Source: Rhodospirillaceae bacterium (lineage in GTDB: Bacteria > Pseudomonadota > Alphaproteobacteria > UBA8366 > Aestuariispiraceae). From it: a stretch of DNA of 64,000 bases. The position numbers and the translations under genes were made by a program. Where the stretch lies: assembly GCA_002709955.1 (NCBI GenBank), contig PAQY01000013.1:186001-250000 (forward strand), read 5' to 3'. The notes beneath the pieces are model-generated. The model had not been told where the DNA came from. It did not search any database and saw nothing but the letters and a program-made list of their open reading frames with translations. Shown here piece by piece: positions 53,590 through 62,641 of this stretch. Each line of letters begins with the position of its first letter. The first letter of the stretch is position 1.

Positions 53590-54778
53590 AGGGTTTCAAT
53601 ACCGAAAAACCGGTTAACCTGTCCGCTAACAGGGTTGTCCAGACCGTGCCGCCGCCCACCACCATCATCAGATAGGGGGCCGAATAATAGCGCGGGTCAT
53701 AATAGGGGAAGATGATGAAATGCAGCGCAACCATCGCAACCGAAATTGCCCCGATTTCCCCATATATCTGTAATTCTGTGTGCCGACGGCTGATCCAGTA
53801 AGCCACCAGCACCAGGGGCGCTATGATCAAAAGTTTAATGCCATCAACCATCAAATACCCCAATTGGCGGATGAGTATTTCCAGATAGATTTCAAATGTC
53901 ACGATTGGTTCTGATATTTGTAGAAAGGGTGTCTGGGAAATAAGGCTGTGGCTGAAAACTGCCTTGTATCCCGGCGGATTCATAACCGCCACAATTCCGG
54001 CATACAGCAGCAGGGAAACGATGCCCCAGGGTACCGCAGCCTGCCAGAATGGCATGCGCCGCGGGCCCTGACAGAAAAAGGTCGCCACCCCCAGATAGGC
54101 GCCGACAAAGATGATCGCATCCGCCCGCACAGTGATCGCAGCCAGCAACAGCAAGCCGGTTGTGCGTGGCATTGCTTTGCCATGGGCGATCATCGCTGCC
54201 CCCAAGGCCAGCGCGGTCAGGCTGTCTGGATATTCGTACCGGGCCGTTTGATACAGCATGAAGCCCATGCCCATCAGGCTGAGCGGAATGGCAATCCGTG
54301 CATCCATGCGACGACACAGCCAGACCGCTGTCATGCCGAAAAGAACTGCTGCAGGAATTGCAGAGAGCAGTCTGAGCGCCCAGTGTGGATCAACGCCCAT
54401 CCATGTCAGCGCAATGGCGGGCCAGACAAAACCTATCTTGTAACAGTAAACCGGCTGAGTTAGTTCGAAAGCCTTCGCTGATTTGCTCATGAATTCACGG
54501 TAGGTGCTGATTCCCGGCCCTGCCGTGGTCAGGTCGCGATAAACATCCGGCGGGTATCGTTGCGACAAGTATGAATAGGTTCGTTCCCGCTTTTCTTCCC
54601 AGGTACCGCCCTGCAGGGCAGACAGGATACACCCAATATAATGCGTTGAATCCCACGCATATTTGGGTTTCAGCAGGGATAGGGTGGCAAATGTCAGTAC
54701 CAGACAGAAAAGAATGCCAATAACAGGCGTCGACAGGCCAAATAGCCGTGTCGGTTCGCTTAACCAACGCCCCTGCAT
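53573..54778 (-). CDS. Polytopic membrane protein, GT39/GT87-like glycosyltransferase
   Basis: 401 aa with about 9-10 TM helices, including PVIGILFCLVLTFATLSLL at the N-terminus. The first periplasmic loop holds AWDSTHYIGCILSALQGGTW, where the Asp lies where GT-C enzymes keep their catalytic acid. The rest resembles mannosyl/arabinosyl transferases in layout, without a strong motif. Next to an FkbM methyltransferase it may belong to surface-glycan modification. Specificity unknown. Confidence 0.65.
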   Translation of the reverse strand: MQGRWLSEPTRLFGLSTPVIGILFCLVLTFATLSLLKPKYAWDSTHYIGCILSALQGGTWEEKRERTYSYLSQRYPPDVYRDLTTAGPGISTYREFMSKSAKAFELTQPVYCYKIGFVWPAIALTWMGVDPHWALRLLSAIPAAVLFGMTAVWLCRRMDARIAIPLSLMGMGFMLYQTARYEYPDSLTALALGAAMIAHGKAMPRTTGLLLLAAITVRADAIIFVGAYLGVATFFCQGPRRMPFWQAAVPWGIVSLLLYAGIVAVMNPPGYKAVFSHSLISQTPFLQISEPIVTFEIYLEILIRQLGYLMVDGIKLLIIAPLVLVAYWISRRHTELQIYGEIGAISVAMVALHFIIFPYYDPRYYSAPYLMMVVGGGTVWTTLLADRLTGFSVLKPSIGGA

Positions 54779-54878
54779 CCCCCTACCTATCCCACTATGT
54801 TACGCCGCGAACACACTATAAAGGGAAGGGATCGTTGGCAAATAGATCTGATCCGTGTCACATCGACGCCCTGAACCT

Positions 54879-55409
54879 TTATTGGCTGAAAAGGCCTTCG
54901 GCATAGCGACGAACCGGTTTTACCAGAAAGTCTTCAGGGTGGCCCGCAGCGATCCCCATGAAACTTCCTTTTGCGTCGATGGTGCTGGATTTAACCTCAG
55001 TGCCAGTCTTGGCATCAATGATTGTCAGCGTGATCGTGGCCTGATCCACGGCACCCGACCAGGCGGTATCAACATCACGCCATCGCAGTATCTTGGGTTC
55101 TATCAGGTAATCGGCCTGTTGGGATCGGGCGGAAATCAAGGCCTCTTCCCGGCTGGCTGGATCAGACCCAAGCGTTAGATTTAAAAAATAGGGTGCGAAG
55201 GCATCCGCCACGATATTGGCCGTTAAAGAGCCCGAACGGAAATAGATGCTGGCCCCATCCCGACCGTCCACTGGTGTCGTAACATAGGCTGTTTTTTGAT
55301 TGGCTGGCAGAATCACTGCTGTCGCGCCATCGTCCTGAATATCCTGTTGTGCGCTGCACCCGGTCAGCAGCGCGACAAGGGTAAGAATTTTCCAGTATCG
55401 TTGCATCAT
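54879..55409 (-). CDS. DUF4823-like lipoprotein
   Basis: 176 aa. A signal peptide ends with the lipobox LLTGC (Cys at 18), so it is a lipoprotein. The mature domain (AYVTTPVDGRDGASIYFRSGS, YLIEPKILRWRDVDTAWSG, ATITLTIIDAKTGTEV) matches the pattern of DUF4823 proteins. Position +2 after Cys is Ala, not Asp, which in E. coli logic favours outer-membrane sorting. Function unknown. Confidence 0.75.
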   Translation of the reverse strand: MMQRYWKILTLVALLTGCSAQQDIQDDGATAVILPANQKTAYVTTPVDGRDGASIYFRSGSLTANIVADAFAPYFLNLTLGSDPASREEALISARSQQADYLIEPKILRWRDVDTAWSGAVDQATITLTIIDAKTGTEVKSSTIDAKGSFMGIAAGHPEDFLVKPVRRYAEGLFSQ

Positions 55410-55630
55410 GGTCCATTTCTAAAATTCAAATACAGATATCACCAGAATCGTTCATCCTGAAAGACTTAGGGCGAGAAGGACGCTGCTGCAAGGTGGTCTG
55501 TATACCGGGGAACACGGGGCGTTTGGCAGGGTGCCTACTATTTGTGCAGCATTAACCATGTTGAATGCTTGTCTTGAAAAAATACTCCGGGCACACTTTT
55601 CAAATTGGGCATTGCAGGCTGGGGAGCAGG

Positions 55631-55966
55631 ATGTTTCGAGGCAATCGAGGAAACGCGGATACAGGGTCGGATTTTCGGCGGGACCCGCGTTTCAATTCCA
55701 AGAAAATTCGCTTTTTGATGGACGGTCGCGAACTGGATGTGGTCGATATTTCCGCGACCGGCATTCAGGTGCGTCATGTACCGGGATGGGTGGTTGCCGG
55801 GCAGGGCTTGTATTTCGATTTATTGATCCCCGTGCGTACAGGGATGAAGAAGGTTCCAGCGACGGGCCATGTTTTGCGGCGCAAGGGCACTGACATGGTG
55901 GTGACCTATCACAGCCCCCATCCGGATTGGCGGCGTTTGATCACGCAATTTTTGGCCAGCCGCTGA
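55631..55966 (+). CDS. PilZ-domain protein
   Basis: 111 aa from ATG 55631 (GGAG 5 nt upstream; the frame is open to 55565). Single PilZ domain: RRDPRFNSKKIRF supplies the RxxxR c-di-GMP-binding arginines, and VVDISATGIQV is the (D/N)xSxxG motif. Further strands follow (LYFDLLIPV, GHVLRRKGTDMVVTY). A c-di-GMP receptor near an EAL and an HD-GYP protein. Output partner unknown. Confidence 0.88.
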   Translation: MFRGNRGNADTGSDFRRDPRFNSKKIRFLMDGRELDVVDISATGIQVRHVPGWVVAGQGLYFDLLIPVRTGMKKVPATGHVLRRKGTDMVVTYHSPHPDWRRLITQFLASR

Positions 55967-56192
55967 ACCAGCTTGTGAATCGGCTTTTCGGTTTGCATCA
56001 ATCCCCCTATAGTTTCGGAAAGGTGTTTTTGGATTGAATATGATCCAGGAAATGCTCGGTTCGTATCACAGCAGTGCGCCTAAACGGTGCGGGTCTTAAA
56101 TAGGATCCGGCCGAGGGTTGTGCGCGTCGATGCGATCTGCGGGATGCAGCACATTTCGTGCAAGCCTCGCCAAACCGTAAGGATATGATCAA

Positions 56193-56327
56193 ATGGGTAA
56201 GGGCAATAATCAACGCGGCAACAAGGAAACGAAGAAGCCCAAGAAAGAGCAACCAAAGGTCCTGGCAACGGCCAATTCGAATGCCGGCAAGCCTGTCCTG
56301 GGGGCCACCAGCAAAAAGGCCAAATAA
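56193..56327 (+). CDS. Small basic protein (44 aa)
   Basis: ATG GGT AAG start with AAGGA 9 nt upstream, ending TAA at 56327. The peptide starts MGKGNNQRGNKETKKPKKEQ and ends GATSKKAK; it is highly basic and probably disordered. Similar short proteins with a GNKExKKPKK core occur across alphaproteobacteria and are often missed for size. Function unknown; nucleic-acid binding is possible from charge. Convergent with the acyl-CoA synthetase-like gene, 20 bp apart. Confidence 0.7.
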   Translation: MGKGNNQRGNKETKKPKKEQPKVLATANSNAGKPVLGATSKKAK

Positions 56328-56347
56328 GCATAACTGGCCGGAAAGGT

Positions 56348-57847
56348 TCAGGCCGTGCTGTTTGGTTTCCGCTGTGCGGATGAATGGATGTGTTGGCGCA
56401 ATCTGGCCGTGATCTTATGGCGTTGGATTTTTCCAGACGGACCGCGCGGGATCGCATCCACGGAATATAGATGGATGTCGGCCTTGAAGGTCAGGTGCGT
56501 TTTCAGTTTTTGCTGAATGTCTGAAAATTCAAAATTGGGTAAAAATTTTACGCCCAACCAGATTGCGCCATCATCCAGCGGGTCTTGAAGGGTTGTCGCA
56601 CAGCAATCTACGACTTCCGGAAATCCCTTTACGACATCTTCGATGGCTGTGGCGGGTATTTTGTATCCACGGACGTTTAACAGGTCGTCATCCCGCCCCA
56701 GCAAGCGCAAATGTTGCGCATCTTCCAGGATTGCCAGGTCGCCTGGATAAAACCAACCGCCGCGAAATCGATCTGGTCTGGGGTGATCTTCGAACAGATA
56801 CTGGACTGTGCAGGGCGCCCCGCGCAGTCGAATGGCACCAGCATGTCCAAAGGGAAGCGGGGTATCCTTGTCATCGACGACCTGAACCTCCAGTTCGGGG
56901 ATGATTTTTCCGTGCTTGTCTGATTGCATCTCTGCAATCGTACCACTTTCATTGGTCCCATACAGTTCAATCAATGTGCCTGTGGGGCAGGCCTCGTGCC
57001 AGGCGGTTCTGTCAGCCGGGGACAGGCTGCCGCCGACAATAATTATTTTCAGGCCGGGTGGCAGTTTCTTACGGTATTCAGGCGCTTTCAGCGCGATAAA
57101 CTCCATAGGAATGACGATGCTATGTGTCGCGCTCTGCTCTTTGAGAGATCTAAACAGGGGGACCTCGCCAGCGAAAATGCAGTAACCGCCCGCCCGCATG
57201 CAGGAAATAAAGGAGAGGTAATTTGCTTGGAAAGCAAAACTGGCAGGCAGGACAAGGCGGGAATTTGGCGTCAATCCAAGGCGCATCTGGTTTTGGCCAA
57301 AGCGGAATTCTGACTGGGCGCATGTCCGCATCATAAATTTCGGTGCCCCGGTCGTGCCGGAACTGCTGGCGATGCGATGGTTTACTGCCGGTTTGCTGTC
57401 ACAGATCGCCGCTGGATCGGCTGGTTCGGATAATGTCCTTTCCCACCACATATCATTGCACAGGATTGTCAGGGTCTCTTTATGTGGGCGGATCGTCGCC
57501 GCCGCGATCAGGTCCGAATGGGCAAATAGGCGTTGATAGTCCCCGGCAATTTCCTGGGGACGGTAGGTAGCCGTCACCACGCCAAAATGTTCCAGCGCCA
57601 GTAACAGCAATATGTGTCGATAGGGCGATGTCCATTCCACGGCAACCAACGCATCGGGTGCTGGTACAATGGGACCCAGCGCGGAAATCGTGCGGCAGAG
57701 ATCCTGCCACAGAGTCTGATAGGATATGGATTCCGCATCATCCAGTATCGCCGCCGCATTGGGGCGCGTCTGTGCATGGGCTGCCAGGGCCGTCAGGGTT
57801 TTGGTCAGCGACGGCTGGTCGGGTGCGTTCACGGTGTCGGGCGTCAC
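56348..57847 (-). CDS. AMP-dependent acyl-CoA synthetase/ligase
   Basis: ANL-superfamily adenylating enzyme of 499 aa. Motif A3 IASSSGTTGAPKFMM, A5 LIELYGTNESGTIAEM, A7 WFYPGDLAILED and A8 LRLLGRDDDLLNVRGYKIPA are visible, and A10 PRGPSGKIQRH has the catalytic Lys. It activates a carboxylic acid as acyl-AMP and passes it to CoA or another thiol. Substrate unknown. It overlaps the upstream HD-GYP gene by 4 bp, an unusual pairing of signalling and acyl activation. Confidence 0.9.
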   Translation of the reverse strand: MTPDTVNAPDQPSLTKTLTALAAHAQTRPNAAAILDDAESISYQTLWQDLCRTISALGPIVPAPDALVAVEWTSPYRHILLLLALEHFGVVTATYRPQEIAGDYQRLFAHSDLIAAATIRPHKETLTILCNDMWWERTLSEPADPAAICDSKPAVNHRIASSSGTTGAPKFMMRTCAQSEFRFGQNQMRLGLTPNSRLVLPASFAFQANYLSFISCMRAGGYCIFAGEVPLFRSLKEQSATHSIVIPMEFIALKAPEYRKKLPPGLKIIIVGGSLSPADRTAWHEACPTGTLIELYGTNESGTIAEMQSDKHGKIIPELEVQVVDDKDTPLPFGHAGAIRLRGAPCTVQYLFEDHPRPDRFRGGWFYPGDLAILEDAQHLRLLGRDDDLLNVRGYKIPATAIEDVVKGFPEVVDCCATTLQDPLDDGAIWLGVKFLPNFEFSDIQQKLKTHLTFKADIHLYSVDAIPRGPSGKIQRHKITARLRQHIHSSAQRKPNSTA

Positions 57848-60801
57848 GACGCTATTTGGATGCGAAAATCGCCAGGATCGACGGCATCAATCTGTTCTGG
57901 TTGTAGGAATTTTTTCGCATAGGCCTCATAAATTCGCTCTGCCAGGAACAGGTTGAAAAGCTCTGGGTCCAAATGGGAATCCTGTGCCATGAATTTCATG
58001 ATCTTCAGGGCTTCGGACAAGGTCTTGCCTTTCTTGTAGGGGCGGTCAACGGCCGTTAATGCCTCAAAGATATCGGCGATGACCATCATACGCGCGACGG
58101 GGGACATTTCCTCCTTGGTCAAACGCTTGGGATAGCCTGTCCCGTCCATCTTCTCATGGTGGCCCCCTGCAAGCTCCGGCACATTTCTAAGGTGTTTTGG
58201 GAAGGGCAGGCGGTCCAGCATTTTGATGGTTTGGACGATATGTTCATTGATCTTGTATCGATCTTCATCCGTCAATGTACCCCGACGAATGGTCAGATTG
58301 TGGATTTCGCCACGATTGTACAGAAGTTCTGGGACTTGCATTTTAAAGCCCCAGGGATTGTCGGCATCGAACTGTTCTGTGACGGGGCGTTTGATCTGAT
58401 GTTCTATCCGATCCGCCAACAATGGTTCTTCTGCAGGTACGGGAAGTTCTTCACGCCCTTGGAATCGATTGAGTTCTTCATGGGAGACGCCCATGCGATC
58501 ACTGATGGTCCGTGTCCAGGTTTTAGCAGCAATTTCCTTGATGCGTTGAACATCCGCATCGGTTGTGAATTCTCCACCCTGATTACATTTCGCCAAGAAG
58601 ACAAAGTCGTCGTCCAATTGATCCAGGTCGGCCTGAAGCGCTGCTTTACGTGTGGGTGTGTCGCCATCACGTAATACGTCGCGCAGATAGGCGATTTCGG
58701 CTTCACGCTTCATGACCTCGACACGCATGCGAATTTCGTGAATTCGGTCATAGATGGTTTCCAGCTTCGTCGCCTTATCGACAACGAATTCAGGCGTCGT
58801 CACTTTTCCACAATCATGCAGCCAGGCGGCAACATGTATAGCCTCCCAATCTTCGTTGGACAGCGTGAAGTCGGCGAAGGATCCGCTGGTGGATGAATGC
58901 GCTGCCGAGGCCAGCATTTTCGTCAACTCTGGAACCCGCGCACAATGGCCACCCGTATAGGGGCTTTTTGCGTCAATTGCGCCTGCAATCATCTGGATGA
59001 AGCTTTCAAACAGCTCCTTCTGGGCAACGATCAATTGCCGGGCTTCCAGAGAAATTGCTGCGGAACCGGACAAGGCTTCCGTGAAGCGGATCAAGGTTTG
59101 ATCCATCGTGGTATCGGTTTCCAACAGCAACAGGACCCCGACCAGTTCTTTCTGGCGATTGTACAGGGGGGCTGCGATCAGGTTCTTTGGTGCATCGTCC
59201 ATTGCTTTGGCGATGTTACCCAGGCCCAACATTTCCAGTTCAGTGGCGGTGGCCGGGGCCCCTTCCGCATTTTCATCGACGATGCTGCGGGCCAGCAGGG
59301 TTTCCTTGCGGGACAGCAGAACATCGGGCAGCGGATAGTCCAAGGGCCGGTTGCGATCCAACCGCCCCGCATGGGGCACCAACCGGGTTCCATCCCTGTC
59401 GGTCAGATACAGAATGCCTGCTTCGGTCTTGGTCACGCCAATGATTTCATCCAGCAACCGCCGCATCAACGCATCAAAGTCTTCCTCTGCGGCAACTGCC
59501 TGTGAGATATCCAGAAAGCGCCGGATTGTTTCCTTCATCATGAAGATAGCATCCGACAAATTCTGAATATCTGAAATTCGGGTTGTCGGTGACTCCTGAT
59601 GTGTGAAGTCAAACCGGGTGACATCGTTGGCCTGTTTTTGCAGGACCCGCAAGGGATTGGTGATCATGCGACTGACCCACAACACCAGCAGTATAGATAC
59701 CAGCATCAGACCCAGCGCCCAGATCATTCCTTCCTGTATGACCGCTGTCAGCCCTCCCATCATTTCCGCGCGCGGAATTGCCAGGGCCAGGATCAAGGAC
59801 TGGTCCCCCAATATGGGCACCGATGAATGGGATACGTCCCATACAGAGCCATCCTGTGTTAATTGCAGGCGGCTCTGTTCACCGCTGCGGAAGCGCTCAA
59901 ACCCCAGGGTCAGGACCGGGCTACCAAGATCCGACAGGATGGTTTGCTTCAGTTTTCCATCATCACCCATTTTGGTTACTTTGCTGGGGTCCGGATGCGC
60001 GACGATCAGTCCGTCGGTGGTCATAAGAATGCTTTCCGTGCGCGGGGTCACACGGTTTTGTTCCATCGCATTGCCCAGTGTTCCAAGCGTGATATCGACA
60101 CCAATAACGAACTGCTCGTCAATTGACTCTGAGGATCCCTTTCGGGCCACGGTCACCCCTATTTCCTGTGTGGTAAAGAAAACATAGGGGGGCGTCGAAA
60201 CTGTCTCATCGCTTTCTACGGCGGATTGGTACCAAGGGCGGGTTCGGGGGTCATAGGTCGTGTAGTCTTCCCGTGGTTGAAAACGGACCGTCTTCAAGGC
60301 GGCATTCACATAGATATAATAACCGCGGGCGACTTGTTGCCTGTTGCGCTCTAATACCTGAACGATATAGGCGGTGCCTTCTGGTGCATTAAACCGTGCG
60401 GCCAGGTCCGGGTCCGTAGGCATCCTTCGGACCAGCATGAAGTCGCCCTGCTCGTTCCCGACAAAGACAGCCGTTATATTCTCGGACCTGTTCAACCCCC
60501 GCAAAAGGACGGGAATGCTTTGCATCCGATTTTTCAGCGTCGTTGCGCCAAGATTGCCATTGGATGAAAGAAGATTGGCAACACTTTCCGCAGGCAGAAA
60601 CAGGGCGCGGGTCTCCGCAATTGAAACGCGATTGACTTGGTCCAAAAGCGAGTTTGTCGAAGCTTCAGTGAGCTTTAGGGCATAATTGTAGGAAACGACG
60701 CCAATCAGCGAACAAACAGAAATAAGAACAAAAAGGAAGATCGTACTTAGGTGTACCTGAAGGGAAAATCTTAAATTTTTAAGATCCAATTTTGAGAGCA
60801 T
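57844..60801 (-). CDS. Membrane sensor HD-GYP phosphodiesterase with Cache and GAF domains
   Basis: 985 aa. TM1 lies near residues 15-40, a large periplasmic double-Cache sensor to about 340, TM2 (GLMLVSILLVLWVSRMI), HAMP, a GAF domain (about 440-600: AEEDFDALMRRLLDEIIGVT), and an HD-GYP module with AWLHDCGKVTTPEF and GGHHEKMDGTGYPKRL. The gap between these two motifs is about 170 residues longer than in typical HD-GYP proteins and holds a charged, coiled region. Expected to hydrolyse c-di-GMP to pGpG/GMP on a periplasmic signal. Coupled by ATGA to the acyl-CoA synthetase-like gene. Confidence 0.93.
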   Translation of the reverse strand: MLSKLDLKNLRFSLQVHLSTIFLFVLISVCSLIGVVSYNYALKLTEASTNSLLDQVNRVSIAETRALFLPAESVANLLSSNGNLGATTLKNRMQSIPVLLRGLNRSENITAVFVGNEQGDFMLVRRMPTDPDLAARFNAPEGTAYIVQVLERNRQQVARGYYIYVNAALKTVRFQPREDYTTYDPRTRPWYQSAVESDETVSTPPYVFFTTQEIGVTVARKGSSESIDEQFVIGVDITLGTLGNAMEQNRVTPRTESILMTTDGLIVAHPDPSKVTKMGDDGKLKQTILSDLGSPVLTLGFERFRSGEQSRLQLTQDGSVWDVSHSSVPILGDQSLILALAIPRAEMMGGLTAVIQEGMIWALGLMLVSILLVLWVSRMITNPLRVLQKQANDVTRFDFTHQESPTTRISDIQNLSDAIFMMKETIRRFLDISQAVAAEEDFDALMRRLLDEIIGVTKTEAGILYLTDRDGTRLVPHAGRLDRNRPLDYPLPDVLLSRKETLLARSIVDENAEGAPATATELEMLGLGNIAKAMDDAPKNLIAAPLYNRQKELVGVLLLLETDTTMDQTLIRFTEALSGSAAISLEARQLIVAQKELFESFIQMIAGAIDAKSPYTGGHCARVPELTKMLASAAHSSTSGSFADFTLSNEDWEAIHVAAWLHDCGKVTTPEFVVDKATKLETIYDRIHEIRMRVEVMKREAEIAYLRDVLRDGDTPTRKAALQADLDQLDDDFVFLAKCNQGGEFTTDADVQRIKEIAAKTWTRTISDRMGVSHEELNRFQGREELPVPAEEPLLADRIEHQIKRPVTEQFDADNPWGFKMQVPELLYNRGEIHNLTIRRGTLTDEDRYKINEHIVQTIKMLDRLPFPKHLRNVPELAGGHHEKMDGTGYPKRLTKEEMSPVARMMVIADIFEALTAVDRPYKKGKTLSEALKIMKFMAQDSHLDPELFNLFLAERIYEAYAKKFLQPEQIDAVDPGDFRIQIAS

Positions 60802-60878
60802 ACTACCCTACACGCAAAGAGGTTTTGGCTATCGTAGCACAGCACCGTTAATTCTCTTATTGTAAAGTGTAATTTTAC

Positions 60879-61445
60879 CTAAATTCGCTCGCTCAACCAA
60901 ATGGCAAGGCGGGAGCCGCGTTGGATCAGGCCTGTCAGCACCGAATAGGCAGGGGCCTGGGTTGCGCCATGGTCCAGACCAATATCCCTGTGTTCCAGTT
61001 CTTCCAGGCGGAATTCCTCAATTTTTGCACTCAGATCCGGTTCGTCCTGTCCCAGAGCGGATAGCTGCTCCTGATAATGGGCATCGATGACTTCTTCGAC
61101 GGCGACAGTGCACGCCATCGCAGCCTTTTCCCCCATCAGGGCGGTGCCCATTCCCAGGGCGTATCCCGCAACATGCCAGACGGGGCGCAGGGCGGTTGGG
61201 CGCACGCGGCGCTGTGCCACCATGGTTTCAAAGGTTTCCAGGTGATGGGCTTCCTGTTCCGCCATATGACGCAGGATGTCCCCCTTGGGGCCCTTTCCCA
61301 GAACCGCCAATTGCCCTTCATAAATCTGTTTAGCCCCAAACTCACCCGCCAGATTAACGCGCAACATAGAATGCACGTCGTCGCGCCTGCGGGTGTCACC
61401 AGGCAGATATTTCGGGCCACGGTTCATGGGTTTTTCAAGGGCCAT
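60879..61445 (-). CDS. coq7: Demethoxyubiquinone hydroxylase (Coq7)
   Basis: Di-iron hydroxylase of ubiquinone synthesis, about 188 aa from ATG 61445. The two ferritin-like iron-binding pairs are visible: RVNLAGEFGAKQIYEGQ with AEQEAHHLETF, and TVAVEEVIDAHYQEQL with EELEHRDIGLDHGA. Length and ligand order are typical of alphaproteobacterial Coq7. It overlaps the 3' end of dsbB by 22 bp and closes the yqaA-dsbB-coq7 operon. Confidence 0.95.
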   Translation of the reverse strand: MALEKPMNRGPKYLPGDTRRRDDVHSMLRVNLAGEFGAKQIYEGQLAVLGKGPKGDILRHMAEQEAHHLETFETMVAQRRVRPTALRPVWHVAGYALGMGTALMGEKAAMACTVAVEEVIDAHYQEQLSALGQDEPDLSAKIEEFRLEELEHRDIGLDHGATQAPAYSVLTGLIQRGSRLAIWLSERI

Positions 61446-61957
61446 GGGCGTTTCAATCCTTTCCAAATCGCCAGACCGCCCATCAGGACGACAAACAGCG
61501 ACAGCAGGAAATTATACCCCGCCATGGAAATGCCAAACAAGGTCCATGCGGCGTCGCTGCAAGATGGGGCGGGCGGGCCGGACTGAATGTTCTGAATCGC
61601 CCCGGCCAGGCCCGATGACAAGGACTGTGCGCCCGTGCAGCCGGATGGTCCGGGCCAGAATTGATATTCGACACCGGCATGATAGGCCCCCAATCCCGCG
61701 CCAATCAGAATGGCGACCAGCGCCAAGATTGAAATCAACAGTGACAATACGCCCCGGCGTTTCAACAGCATAATGGCAATGCACGACAACCCCAATGCGA
61801 TCCACCAGGGCAACCGCTGATACAGGCACAGATGGCACGGCAGATAGCCAAACCCGTATTCGAAAATATTGACGGTTATCAGCACCAGTGCCGAACACAC
61901 GGCAAGGGCGATCGGGATGCGTTGCGGCGGCAGCAGGCGGGTCACAAGCGTTGTCAT
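61424..61957 (-). CDS. dsbB: Disulfide bond formation protein B
   Basis: Inner-membrane quinone-linked oxidase that reoxidises DsbA, 177 aa from ATG 61957; a longer frame to 62134 is rejected because it runs through yqaA. Four TM helices. The first Cys pair is LPCHLCLYQR (CxxC); the second loop has GPSGCTGAQSL and APSCSDA. Start overlaps the yqaA stop by 4 bp. Its electron acceptor is ubiquinone, made with the help of Coq7 encoded downstream. Confidence 0.93.
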   Translation of the reverse strand: MTTLVTRLLPPQRIPIALAVCSALVLITVNIFEYGFGYLPCHLCLYQRLPWWIALGLSCIAIMLLKRRGVLSLLISILALVAILIGAGLGAYHAGVEYQFWPGPSGCTGAQSLSSGLAGAIQNIQSGPPAPSCSDAAWTLFGISMAGYNFLLSLFVVLMGGLAIWKGLKRPWPLKNP

Positions 61958-62541
61958 AAGATTACTTTGACCACAAGGAAGCCGCCGATCAAGAGCACAA
62001 AAGACCCTGCGACAACCCAACCCAGTCTGGTTTCGATAAAGTCTCGAATGGGGGCCCCAAATTTCCACAGCAGGGCCGCGACCAGGAAGAACCGCGCCCC
62101 GCGCCCCACAATTGAAGACGCCATAAAGGCCCACGGATCCAGCCCCAGCGCGCCAGACGCAATGGTGACGACCTTATACGGAAACGGGGTCATACCGCCG
62201 CCCAGGACGATCCACCACCCATTTTCCGCGAAATCCCCCTGAATGCCCTGCAATGCCTCCGTCGCGCCATACAGGGCGACCAGCGGCCGCCCGATGGATT
62301 CGAACAGGAAATGCCCGATTCCATATCCGGCCAAGCCGCCCAATACAGAGGTAACGGTACAGATCAGGGCAAACCGGAACGCCAAGTCCGGGCGCGCCAG
62401 GATCATGGGAATCAACAGCACATCGGGCGGTATCGGAAAGACCGAACTTTCGATAAAAGAAACCGCCGCCAACCACCAAACCGCATGGCGATGCGCGGCA
62501 AGAGACAACGTCCAATCATACAGGCGATGCAGCAGGAGCAT
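61954..62541 (-). CDS. YqaA/DedA-like membrane protein
   Basis: 195 aa, SNARE-associated (VTT) family. Signature segments are FIESSVFPIPPDVLLIPMIL, GLAGYGIGHFLFESIGRPL, GGGMTPFPYKVVTIASGAL and RGARFFLVAALLWKFG. YqaA/DedA proteins help envelope lipid handling and ion homeostasis; lipid scrambling is proposed for the family. First gene of the yqaA-dsbB-coq7 operon. Confidence 0.9.
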   Translation of the reverse strand: MLLLHRLYDWTLSLAAHRHAVWWLAAVSFIESSVFPIPPDVLLIPMILARPDLAFRFALICTVTSVLGGLAGYGIGHFLFESIGRPLVALYGATEALQGIQGDFAENGWWIVLGGGMTPFPYKVVTIASGALGLDPWAFMASSIVGRGARFFLVAALLWKFGAPIRDFIETRLGWVVAGSFVLLIGGFLVVKVIL

Positions 62542-62641
62542 GGGGGGTCCATTTTCTTAACGGTTTCCTGCTGTTAGCCCATACGACCATTATCGTCCAC
62601 AAAATAACCAGACCTGCAGTTACAAAGCGACAATCAGATTG

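Noticed and set aside
61958-62134. N-terminal extension of the dsbB frame
   Set aside because: It overlaps the yqaA gene on the same strand in another frame; the ATGA overlap at 61954-61957 and the first TM helix place the true start at 61957.
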